NCBI GenBank assembly: GCA_039519185.1 | Contig: CM076848.1 | Location: 121,224,989 to 121,288,988 of the forward strand | Source: Astragalus membranaceus | Taxonomy: Eukaryota; Streptophyta; Magnoliopsida; Fabales; Fabaceae | Length of the DNA: 64,000 nt | Direction of reading: 5' to 3' | Part shown: one piece after another, positions 10,272-19,807 of the stretch | How positions within the stretch are numbered: the stretch's first letter is position 1 | Layout of the letters: every line of letters starts with the position of its first letter | Made by a program: the position numbers and the translations under genes | The notes under the pieces: model-generated | The model's input: the letters and a program-made list of their open reading frames with translations, nothing else | Database searches by the model: none | What the model was told of the DNA's origin: nothing

Positions 10272-10720
10272 CATAAGGTGTGAGTGTGTGTAGCGAGGAC
10301 ATACCGCCTAAAACTACCCACATATATCCCCACCTGCGAAGGAAAACCCAGAACAGTCCAGACAATAACAAGCAATAACATGTCGTCTATACTAGGGTTC
10401 AATATCAAATAAGCTAGCCTAGGGTTTCAACAACAATCAAGTGCTTTGTTTACCTCAAGAAAGGGGCCAAGAAGAGGGGAACATAACAAGACGGGGGGAA
10501 ATGCATGAGGGTACTAAGCACATAAGCACAGACGAGGAAAAATAAACATGGAAGGAGAGAAAACAAATGCACATGCATACAACATGATAAGAAGAGCAAA
10601 CCGAAAAGGGATGGAAGCAAACAAAGTATCCAAATCACATCGATAGCACACTAAACCACACATTTAATTAGTTAGGCTTGACCCACTTAAAAAAGAAAAC
10701 TCCCCAGTGAAGTCGCCAGC
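10272..10720 (-). mobile_element. 5' leader of a minus-strand Ogre/Tat-like gypsy element, interrupted by the Tekay insertion
   Basis: On the minus strand the LTR at 10721-13909 is followed after two bases by TGGCGACTTCACTGGGGA (10701-10718). This matches the tRNA-Arg type primer site (TGGCGACTCCACTGGGGA) with one mismatch. The sequence then runs to the edge of the Tekay insertion at 10271. No coding domain is visible in these 450 bp. The body of the element would lie beyond the Tekay insertion, left of the window. Confidence 0.7.
10701..10718 (-). other. Primer binding site, tRNA-Arg type (Ogre/Tat)
   Basis: On the minus strand this reads TGGCGACTTCACTGGGGA, complementary to the 3' end of tRNA-Arg with one mismatch. 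The tRNA-Arg-like sequence at 44287-44359 in this same window ends CCCCAGTGGAGTCG, which supports the assignment. Confidence 0.75.
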
Positions 10721-11159
10721 TGTTGCGCCCGAAAAAGTCCCTGAGGGAATCTTTCTTCGTTTACAACTTTTTAAAAAAAATCAATGAAGTCGCCACCAAT
10801 ATTTTTTATAAGGAAAATATTGAAGAAAAACCTTTTTGGAAAGCGGATGGCCTTTTGGAAAACCGGAAGATTTGGGTTCGGGGGTCGGTTAGGCATGGGG
10901 AAGGTTTTAGCACCCCACGCCTCCTTTCTACCGAAAGGGAACCTTTAATTAAACGTGTGGTTTTAAGTGCTGATTTGGAAAATACTTAAATTTGCCCCTT
11001 TTTCGAAGAGAGAATGAAAAGACTTAATGAAAATTTTTATTTTTGGCGCTTGACGAGAGTTAGCCTCTCGCTCCTACGTATCTCCTGGTGCGATGGAGAA
11101 TTCAAAGCTACGTAGTTCTTGTGTTCTGAAAAGGGTTTTTGTTTTTTAATCTTTTTGGA

Positions 11160-11465
11160 GTTTTTCGCAAAGGGGTTGAGTGTTCGCAGTGACCAAACAA
11201 CAACGGTTTAGAGTGGTCGCACTACTAACTTTTGTGAAAATGAATTATCATTAACGACCAAACGGCAACGGCGCGAGTGATGATTAATGATAATCGGTTT
11301 TCATTTTGAGCATTGAAAAGGTTTTCGCAATTTAAGGAGAGCGTTTGTGAGGACCAAACAACAACGGTTTAGAGTGGCCACACTACTAGCTCCCACAGGA
11401 ATGAAATCATCACCCACAATCAAACGGCAACGGCGCGAGTGATCATTAGTGATGATTAGTTTTGA
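11160..11465. repeat. Tandem duplication inside the Ogre-like LTR
   Basis: Two units of roughly 160-180 bp each contain GACCAAACAACAACGGTTTA followed about 80 bp later by AAACGGCAACGGCGCGAGTG. The two units have diverged by several bases and small indels. Confidence 0.75.
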
Positions 11466-13544
11466 TTTCGACGTTTGAAATTATTTGTTTTTCAAAAGTG
11501 TTTTCATTGGTTTTAATTGGAGAGAACGTCGTGATGAAAGGAATTTGCAATTGGATTGATTTTTGTTCGGGGAAACATTTATCCATCATTTAAAAAAAAG
11601 GTTTGAAAAAAAATAAGTTCGTTTAGGGAAAACAAAATTTATCATTTGGGAAAAAGGTTTTGTAAAAAAGAACGTTTATCTAGGGGAAAGAAATAAAATT
11701 TGAAAAGAGAAACAGGGGGTGAAATAGTAAAATGGGGGGTGCAAGTAGCAGGGAGGCTGTATTATTAAGATTGGGGTGTAAACAGTAGCCCATCATCCTT
11801 AGCGAGCAGGCCCACGTTTTTTAGTTTTCTGATGGGCTCAGGGGGGTGCGCGTAGTGAAACAAGGGGGGTGTGAATAGAAGTCTGAAAAGAAAATAAACG
11901 TGAAATGACGAAACTGTCCTTCGGTCCATGCTATAAAAGCCTAACCCTAAAAATAGAAACCCTAATGTCATCCCCTTTCTCTCCACGGCGCATACCCTAA
12001 AAGAAGCCAACCCAAAAAATTTTCCTCTCTCTCCTTCCACGGCCGTCTCTCCTCCTCACCTCCAAAGCCACAAAAAAATTTCTCTCCTCTCCCCTTGCCC
12101 GCAGATCTACCCCTCTCTCCCTACGGTGTCGCTTTTGTTCTTTTCTCTTCACCAAGAGACTGCTTTTTCCTTCCTCGCCGTACTGATTTCTCTCCCATCC
12201 GTTGGTGATGACGCAAAACGAACGGAGAGAGAAAGAGAGAGGGAGCACGAACGACGGCCATCGAGGTGAGCTGGGTCACGATGGCGTCGGTTGGGGGTTG
12301 TTCGTGGTTGAGAGAGGCGATGATGGACAGTGATGGTTTTTGGACAGTGGTGGCGGTTGTTTTGGGGTGGATGGCTGTGGGGGGAGGCGACGGTGAGGCT
12401 GGTCATGGAGGGAGGCGACGGTGAGGCTTGTTTGGTGACAAACGGCGGAGTGCCTTTTTCATGGTGGTCATGGAGTTTTCCGGCGAGGCTACGGCGGCGT
12501 TGGTGCGGAGGTTCGTGACGGTGACAACGGTGGTTTGCGGCGGTGGTTTTCACCGGAGGTTCGTTTTTCTCTGATTCTCTAAAAATTTTATTATTCTGGA
12601 TAGGACTGTGTCTCTGTGTGTGGTTGTTGGTCTAGGCCGAAGATGATGGTAGTATGGGGGGACGCCTCTTCATTTTTTTTCTACTCCTAATTTATTTTTG
12701 GTTCTGCTCCCCTAATTTATTTCATAGTTTTTTTTAAAAAAAACCTAATTGATTTCAACAATAAGAGTGTGGCTAAAGATTTTCTTCAGTTATTGTTCCT
12801 CTCTGCCTCTTTGAAACAAACAGATTTATATTGCATTATTTTTGTTCTACAAAGACTGATTGGCAAATAGGTAGTTGAAACTATAAATAAAAAGGGTTCA
12901 GCATGTCTTGGAAACAATAAGCAGATAAGTATAATATTTATGAGGGACCAACCTGATTTCCTTGCGGTAAAAAAACGATCTTCCCCTTTTGCCTACTGCT
13001 TCCTTTGGAACTAAAACCTCTTTGTGCTCTCTATTTTTAAACTGATTTATCTCTATTCTGTGTGTGTATATTGCTCTTTGTGTTACTGTCTTCTCTCTTC
13101 AGTGTTACTGTGCCTGGTATTTATATTGGAGAAACTGTGGTGTAGGTGTGGCATGCATCAGGGGAGCAAATCCCTTTGGAGACAAAGCTGTTGGAGTGGA
13201 GCAGAGAGGAGCAGCAAGGATGGCAGCAGGGGTTGTTGCCAATTGCAGGAGTGTTTTTGCTGAAAATGAGAAAAGCAAAGAGGCAAGGAGAAAGGACCTT
13301 TTGCCCCATTCTCGAATTGCACCAGCAGGCTGTTTCAGTTTTTTTTTGTACTGTTTTTTAATTATTTTTTGTAAAAAGAGTTGACTCTTTTTTTTGTACT
13401 GTTCTGCACCTTTTTTAATTTTTGTTTGTTTATGTATGTAACAAAATCAGGAAAAGGGACAGCTAATAATAAATTCATTTTATTTTACTATTACTATTTA
13501 TTATTATTATTTTTTTTATGATAATAAAAGCGGTAAAAACAACG

Positions 13545-13860
13545 CGCACCGACGCGACGACTCACACGACTCGAAATGAAACGCGCGTTCGCCTTAAGAC
13601 TAGGAACGTGCACGCTATTTGAAATACACACGCGCACACGTTTTTAAAACCGATTTCATTCTATTCTCACTTTTCTAAAAACGGTAAAATAACGCGCAGT
13701 GATACAATTACTCGCACGACTCGAAACGAAACGCGCGCCCGCGTTACTTATTATTTTTATTATTTACTTTTGGATTCTCGTTTTGAAAATAACGAGCGCC
13801 AAACAAAATCGCTGCACGAGAGTGCCAGAGGCACCCGCGTTTAGAACGATATGCGAAGCG
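13545..13860. repeat. Imperfect direct repeat with CG-rich ACGCGC motifs near the LTR start
   Basis: Two or more units carry CGGTAAAA, AACGCGCA, a CGACTC-like motif and AACGCGCG (at about 13550-13590 and 13683-13742). They lie at the U3 end of the LTR if the element reads minus. No gene is visible. Confidence 0.55.
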
Positions 13861-13909
13861 ATAAAATTTTTGGGATTTTCAATTAGGCGGACAAAATTGG
13901 GGTATTACA

Positions 13910-14243
13910 CTATGTCTTCTTCATTTTCTCCTCTCAGACGTGCTTCAAATTCTTCTTTTCTTTTTTTAGAATCATTTTTCTTTACTTTCCCATCAAGTAA
14001 GAGTTTCATCATATTTTCCCTCACCATAGTATTCACTCTAGTACAACCTGCGACTTGTCCTTTCATGTGTGCTAGATGTTGCTTCAGTCTAGTAATGCCA
14101 CCTTTTATTACTTTGTGACAAAGTTTGCATTTAATGTTATTCCGATTTCCAGATACTGGCTTTCCAAAATGCCATCCAATATCTTCACTTGGAGCATTCT
14201 CTAATCTTTCTGTTGGAAATGGTTCTTCACCTAAATCATCCAT
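13910..14243 (-). pseudogene. hAT transposase N-terminal fragment with BED zinc finger
   Basis: About 110 residues from an ATG at 14243 are preserved without a stop. Residues near 20-65 form a BED-type zinc finger: a W-H-F-G lead-in, then CKLC, then a KGGITRLKQHLAH stretch and a downstream cysteine. In plant hAT transposases this domain binds DNA. The stretch after it is rich in lysine and glutamate. The RNase H-like catalytic and hAT dimerisation domains are absent, because the frame runs into the Ogre-like LTR at 13909 and ends there. It cannot encode a working transposase. A domesticated BED protein is a less likely reading, given the adjacent hAT terminal sequence. Confidence 0.75.
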
Positions 14244-15376
14244 GAATTAATGATTATCTGAACACAAACAAGCAAACAAATTAGAAATTACTTACTACTA
14301 TAATATTATCAAACATTTAAAGTTAAGTACAAATCACACAAGACACACATATTCAAATATCAATACAAATCATTTAAATAAGTATTAATTGATAAAAAAA
14401 CAAATTGTCCAAAAAATTGTTGGGCTGTTGGCCAACGCAGCCCACTCATCCCACACACAAATAAGACTAATTGACTAAACACAACCCACAAACCCACCCA
14501 CTGCCGGTATTCAGTTATTCACTACCACACACAACCAAATCTCCTAATTCCCTTCAATCCCCTTTCAATTCTCAACCACATACATCATCCCACACACACG
14601 CCACAATCCCTTCAAACCCCTTTCAATTCTCAACCACCCATCCCACTCACACAAATTACAACACACTACCCACAAATCCCACACACAGTGACGTATCCAC
14701 AGCTCAAAGTGAAACAAACCCCACTCATACACACCTCACACAACACACACACGTGACACACCATGACTCACTCATTGCCTCAATCACAACCCAAACCCCA
14801 CAAACAACCCCATGGCAACAGCAGACAGCACATAACAAAGGTGAAGAATAAGATTAGAAGAATTCAAAAATTTACATAGAACTTAGGCAACAAATCATGG
14901 TGGAGAAGCAAGGAAATTAGAAGAAAACAAAACAAGATCAAAGAGAGAAATATTACCAGAAACAGAAACAGGGAGAGAGAGATGGGATGGAACCGTTGAT
15001 TGTTGAAGTGGTAGTGTTGAAGATTAGAGGAAAGGAAAGCAGATGAGACTTGAGAGGAACATCCAGATCCAATTTTTGTTCAAAATGTCTAAAGTAATCT
15101 GTAAAGTAAAGTAAAGAATAGTAAAAAGGTAAAGAGAATCTCTGACTCTACCAAATTTGCTTTTTTCAATTGTACTGTTAACAGAGTACTACTTATATGC
15201 TGTTGTGGTGAAAACGGGTCTGTTGCAGTTTCGTTGCGGTTTCGTTGCGGTTGTGTTGCGGGAAAATGGGTGATTTAGGATCACATCGCAATTGCGGTGG
15301 GATGCCGTTGCGGCGGCTCCCGCAACCGCAATATTGCGGCCGCAACACCTGTTGCGGTCCGCAATTTGAAACCTTG
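13910..15376 (-). mobile_element. hAT transposon fragment with one terminal end, truncated by the Ogre-like LTR
   Basis: The minus strand starts CAAGGTTTCAAATTGCGG at 15376, followed by a subterminal zone dense in GCGGCCGCAA and TTGCGG motifs, typical of plant hAT ends. The first transposase exon is at 13910-14243. Between them (14244-15180) lies CA- and A-rich sequence, probably leader or intron. The other end is absent because the LTR joins inside the transposase gene. Confidence 0.7.
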
Positions 15377-15601
15377 ACCATGAGTAGCGTTTTCTCCACA
15401 AAGCGCTACTCATTCTGTTGGCATTATGTGATAGCCTTTCTTTTCTATGTTTTGGGCATCAGGAGCACTTTTAAAAAGCGCTACCGTGTTTTTTGTATAA
15501 AGAGCGTTTTTTAAGTAAGAGCTGCTCACTCTTACTCCGTGTTTTTCGCATTAAGAGCGCTACTAAATGTGGTCCTCTTTTTTAAAACTTCTGTTGTAGT
15601 G
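15377..15601. mobile_element. Terminal fragment of a CACTA-like element
   Basis: The segment ends CTGTTGTAGTG at 15601; its reverse complement is CACTACAACAG, a CACTA-type terminus. Subterminal motifs resembling AGCGCTACT recur in both orientations over 15385-15570. The other end is not visible, and the hAT terminus abuts at 15376, so the hAT may have inserted into this element. Confidence 0.5.
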
Positions 15602-15914
15602 TAAAAGTTGCATAGTCCAAATAAGATTTTCAAACTTGTCTCTGGTTTCATATAACAGATTATTCACGATATCATCCCTTTTCTTTTTTTCCCTTTTGTA
15701 TAATAAAATATAATCCGATAGCATCAACTAAAATCCACTTTAACAGAAACTTCATATGACCTATTAATCTAAAGTTAAAAATCTGTCTAAAATCTAATGG
15801 AAGTAAAAGTATCACATCAGAACAGAAGAATAACATGGTTTCTTTCTCTTAACTTTCCACACTTGATAAATAATCAAATGACATTATTCTGAATTAAAAG
15901 CTACTGCAATCTTT
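15602..15914. other. 3' flank of the DUF4408-like gene
   Basis: AT-rich sequence without a recognisable gene. It would include the 3' UTR and polyadenylation region of the minus-strand gene that ends at 15915. Confidence 0.4.
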
Positions 15915-16484
15915 TTAAAATGCTTTGTCATAAGTCGAAGACTCCTCTCTCTGCATCTTCAATTGTTTGTAGAACAACCCAATGAATGCCTCAGCTTTTG
16001 CAAACAGTTCTTTTCCATTAACTCCCCCAACATCCTCTTCTGATTCAATAATTTCTTCTTCCATAACTTCTGGATCACCTTCTCCACTCCCTATGAAGAA
16101 AAGACTAGACCTTGAAGGACCCTTTTGCTTCTTATTCACTTTGGTGACAGAAACAACCTTTTCAGATTCTGAATTTTCAATAAGTTTAACCTGCTGCTTC
16201 TCAACATGTTCTGAGACAGTACTTAATCTTTCAATAGTGGGAGCTTCCCTTTTCTCAGAAGAGACTTCTGAGGGTATAACAGGTTTCTGGAAAACAGAAG
16301 GGAATTGAATTTTGTCTTCTAAAGGCTTGAGAAAAGCTGAAAAGAGACCAGCTTCAGCACCAAGTGTGATGATGATGATATTTGAGATGAAGTATAAGTA
16401 ACTAGATCTCAAAGAAGAAGATACTAAGGGTGTGATGGCAAGAAGGAAGAGCATTAGAACTTGAGATTTCTTAAACTTGTTCAT
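15915..16484 (-). CDS. DUF4408/DUF761-type small membrane-anchored plant protein (189 aa)
   Basis: This is the only intact host gene I can support. Residues about 9-43 form two closely spaced hydrophobic segments, the second ending in an LGAEAGL motif, as in plant DUF4408 N-termini. The middle is charged and low in complexity, with Glu/Lys-rich stretches. The C-terminus (about 160-180) has an ELFAKAEAFI...FYKQLKMQRE pattern, matching the DUF761 C-terminal motif. Proteins with this pair of domains are plant-specific and of unknown biochemical role. The start is the first ATG of the frame, with a TATA box about 105 bp upstream; the gene appears intronless. The very end (EESSTYDKAF) looks a few residues shorter than the family pattern I recall. 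Family assignment is from motif memory. Confidence 0.8.
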   Translation of the reverse strand: MNKFKKSQVLMLFLLAITPLVSSSLRSSYLYFISNIIIITLGAEAGLFSAFLKPLEDKIQFPSVFQKPVIPSEVSSEKREAPTIERLSTVSEHVEKQQVKLIENSESEKVVSVTKVNKKQKGPSRSSLFFIGSGEGDPEVMEEEIIESEEDVGGVNGKELFAKAEAFIGLFYKQLKMQREESSTYDKAF

Positions 16485-16586
16485 AGCTTTAGTGAATGAG
16501 AGAAAAAGTAGCAGAAAAAAGCAAGAAAAAAATAAGGTGATTTAATGGTAGTTGGAAGTAATAGGAATAAGTGTATAGTTTTGGAT

Positions 16587-16596
16587 GTTTATATAG
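16587..16596 (-). promoter_or_regulatory. TATA box of the DUF4408-like gene
   Basis: On the minus strand CTATATAAAC lies about 103 bp before the start codon at 16484. Transcription would start near 16550-16560. The leader is A-rich on the plus strand. Confidence 0.6.
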
Positions 16597-18489
16597 GTAT
16601 TATAGAGAGAAGTGAAGGGAAGAGAGAGAAGGAGTAGATAGAACCAATCGACATCGTGTATTAGATTTGTAGTTTACAAGTCAACCTCTGTACTCATGAA
16701 GCTATTGAATTTGTGGTTCCTGAAAATTTACAAGCTTTGGCAGCATGTATAATTCTCAATTTTCAGGTATATGCTATGTCGGCAACACTTCATTCATCAC
16801 GTCTCAATTTTCAGGTTGGTTAACGTGTAGTGAGGCAATTGCTATCTTCTCGATAGAAAGTGGCCTCACATTCCTAAACAAATTAATCATAATGATATGG
16901 TTTAACCCCAAAAAAAATTAAAACCTCAAATTTTATTCAAGATTTTTTTTTTCTTTACCTAGTGCAATTGCCAAAGTTGATGCTTGTTAAGCCGGATATT
17001 TTTCGTAGTTAATCGAGTTTGGACTGAGTATCTCTATTTTATGTGTATGAGTTTATCGATGGTCATTGTCGACCAAAAAAAATATGAAAAACTTTAGGTG
17101 TTGCTATATTTGGTTTGTTGCCAATTATAATATGAGTTAATTGCCAATTTAGTCTATCAAATTTAAGAAAAGTTTAATTCAGTTCCCCACATTAATAGTA
17201 TTCCTTATTAGTCCCTATTATTTCAAAACGTTATTCGATTTAGTCCCTAAATCCAAAATATAACGTTTCTAACTTGACTTTTAAAACTTAGTATTAGTTT
17301 GGACTCTGATGTTTGGTTTTTATCAAGGACCAAATAGATACTAAATTGTAAAACTCGGGAGATTAATTAATATTAAGTTGTAAAATTATAAAATCGTTTA
17401 CCTACTATACCTTTAATTGTTTATTATATACTTATTAGACTTTTTTCTCCCTATAATAAATAGTTAATAGTATAATTAAGAAACGTTAATTAATGTAATT
17501 TGGGACTATCAAAATGATTAATAAAAATGAACAAACTTCTATAAAATGATAGAAAACGATTAGAGGGAGTATATAAGAATCTCATATTAACCAATCACAT
17601 GATAGATAACGATTTTGAGATAATAGCTCAAGATATTTTGTATGTGTAAAAAATATTAATGAATGGATTGGATATTCATCCATAAAATAATTGCTAATGG
17701 ATGGATTGGATGTATTTTTTTGTTTTAAATGGATGGATTGATTTGGATGTCTTTAGTACACTTTTATTGGATATAACTTGATAAATAGATTGTTTTCAAT
17801 CCATCCATTATAATCCTAATAAAAAACCATATAATCCATCCATTTTGACACCCTAACGAAAACCATCCCGAGTTTTCAATGGATCCTCGAACCGTAAAGT
17901 TGTGTGTATGGGTCCACAACAATTGATAAAACTGGTACAACGAATTCATGTTGGCTAGTAATTCTTACTCATTACAATCTTTCACCTTGGATGTGCATGA
18001 GAAAAGAGTTCTTATGCTTAACCATAGTAATTCTCAGACCTTACAAAATATTGAACTGATGTGTACTACTTGGAACCACATATTGAAGACCTTAAACTTT
18101 TGTGGAATCTGGTGCAACCACTTATAATGATGTCACAAACAGGATTTTGACATTAAAGTTTGCTTGTCAAAGACGATTAATGACTTTCCTACATATGAGA
18201 TATTGTCCAGTTGGATGAAAATGGGAAAAACTTGTTTGTCAAATTTTCATGGAATTCTCAAAGCATTCTCCGTTCAACATATTTGCAAAGCATCATTTTT
18301 TGACTATTTCCGCCAATTCTTACCATCTGATCATTGTTATAGTGGAAATAAGATGCTTTTAAGAAGAGACACGATGTGATATCACTAATCCCACGATGGT
18401 TGGCTGATGAAGAAATATGGGAATGGGTAAAACAGTTACCTAGCATAACTAGACTAGCATATGACACTTTTCCATAGTATGGAGTTTTT
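16597..18489. other. Intergenic AT-rich sequence without a recognised gene
   Basis: Low-complexity AT-rich DNA. 17140-17400 contains phrases of the TTAGTCCCT type, common in dispersed plant repeats. 17640-17860 has TGGATGGATTGGAT motifs facing ATCCATCCATT motifs, an imperfect inverted arrangement that could be a small non-autonomous transposon. 17940-18480 has scattered short frames that match nothing I recognise. Confidence 0.4.
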
Positions 18490-19800
18490 CGCAATTGGAC
18501 CTAAACTGTCCTAGAAGCCGAACTCGATTCTAGAAGTTGGGCCGAGTTGTTGCCGAGATAGTAAGTCGGATCTGCACCAGGTAAGGCTCCATTGCGCTGT
18601 TCTGGCGAGGGGGTGGTACTTGCACACACTCCGATGCTCAAGTCAGCTCAGAGGCATAGGTTCTAGGCAGTAAAAAATATGTATCTGATGCATTGATGGG
18701 ACATGATATTTATAGGGAACCATGCCAATGACGTTTGTTGATTCTGCCAGGCGCATGAGCCTGAGGTCGAATCTTGACCGTTCGACGAGGTGCTACTGAT
18801 CTTCCCCGTTGATTTGCTATTCATGCGCGTGAGTTCCTTGGAAGTCAACCCAAGTTCAGAGTCAGCTCGGCCCAATCTGGAACAGTTGCTCCCTCAAAGT
18901 CGAGGTCATTTCGGGTGCAATGACCTTGGCTTGAAAGCTGACTGATTTTCATCAAGAGTTAAATGAACTTCCATGACTAGTGAAGTTGTCCCGATCAACT
19001 TGTCCACTGGTCTTGCTAGGACGGGACGTCGATGTCGTCCTTGTTGAATTGGTTGCTAACTGGCCTGTGGTATTACTTATAGACCCGATGTGTGGTCCTC
19101 CAGGCATGCCAGGGAGGACGAACAAAATCAACCACATTGCACTCAGTCAATAAGTTTGACTTGGGTCATGATTTTGGATCACGACCGTTGGTTGCTCTGC
19201 GATTAATGGTTACAATCGGTCAATGGAATAGGTGACGTTTACCTTAGTTGATTGAAGAGTCATGTTATTATGGCAATGTCTGCGCAACCTCGTTTTTTGC
19301 ACAAGCGCCATTATGGAATTTTAGGGCTACGACGATTGGATTTCTTCCCCCGTTGTCACCCATCGACTTGCTATAAAAAGGAGGGATTTCTTCCCCATTT
19401 TTACCTCTATGAAGTCTACCTCTCTGCCGACTTTGAGATTTCTGGCGAACATTCTACATTTTTTGACGAGAATTTAAACGTTTTGGTGCATCTTCAAGTA
19501 TTTTTCCAGAAATCGACTACTTCGGCCTACCTCGAAACTACATCCGTTGAGACCTCGACCGGTTCTTCTATCAAGAAATCCTCCCCACCAGTGTGTGAAG
19601 ATTTCTTAGGGGAGGGGTTCCTCAGGCTTGAATTTGGGTCCCGTCGTTCTGGGTTTTTTAACCGGGATTTGAAGCTTTGATCGCCCAAGGTGTCATCTGA
19701 GACTCTCAACCTCGGCTAAACGCCTTCAAACATGTCATCGAGGATAAGCGGTGTGAAGTAAAAAATATTTTGTGACGAGGAACTTCCTTCATGTACGTCT
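18490..19800. mobile_element. Decayed gypsy LTR/leader sequences, two promoter-like sites in opposite directions
   Basis: 18540-18720 resembles 34690-34850: both contain GCCGAG motifs, a GGCGAGGGG-GTGGTAC stretch and a TATTTATAG that reads CTATAAATA on the minus strand (18707-18715). A plus-strand TATA box (CTATAAAAAG, 19371-19380) precedes a leader running toward the gag-like remnant at 19808. At least two LTR fragments of different orientation are therefore joined here. Edges are not resolved. Confidence 0.45.
19371..19380 (+). promoter_or_regulatory. TATA box of a decayed LTR upstream of the gag-like remnant
   Basis: CTATAAAAAG occurs about 440 bp before the first ATG of the gag-like remnant. 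The position suits an LTR promoter. The inference depends on that reading frame belonging to the same element. Confidence 0.4.
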
Positions 19801-19807
19801 TAAATGG

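Larger units (their letters stand above)
10721..13909 (-). repeat. LTR (5' copy) of an Ogre-like gypsy element
   Basis: Read on the minus strand it begins TGTAATACCCCAATTTTG and ends GGGCGCAACA, adjacent to the tRNA-Arg primer site. That makes it a 3.19-kb 5' LTR. The plus-strand stretches GTCGCCACCAAT, GGTTCGGGGGTCGG and CTCCTACGTATCTCC recur at 63273-64000, and similar ones recur in opposite orientation at 27474-29182, so one LTR superfamily is present three times. It contains internal tandem duplications (see separate entries) and a GC-rich stretch at 12250-12560. The right flank CTATG would be one target-site copy, inside a hAT element. Confidence 0.75.

Noticed and set aside
12149..12553. 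Frame of 134 codons rich in His, Arg and Pro in the Ogre-like LTR
   Set aside because: Low-complexity, GC-rich stretch with no recognisable domain; it lies in LTR sequence, so I did not call it a gene.
14471..14851. Plus-strand frame of 126 codons rich in Thr, His and Pro
   Set aside because: It results from CA-rich sequence in the hAT leader or intron; the supported coding strand there is minus.
16597..18489. Possible second host gene in the gene island
   Set aside because: Only short broken frames and dispersed-repeat phrases are visible, with no splice-consistent exon set or recognisable motif.
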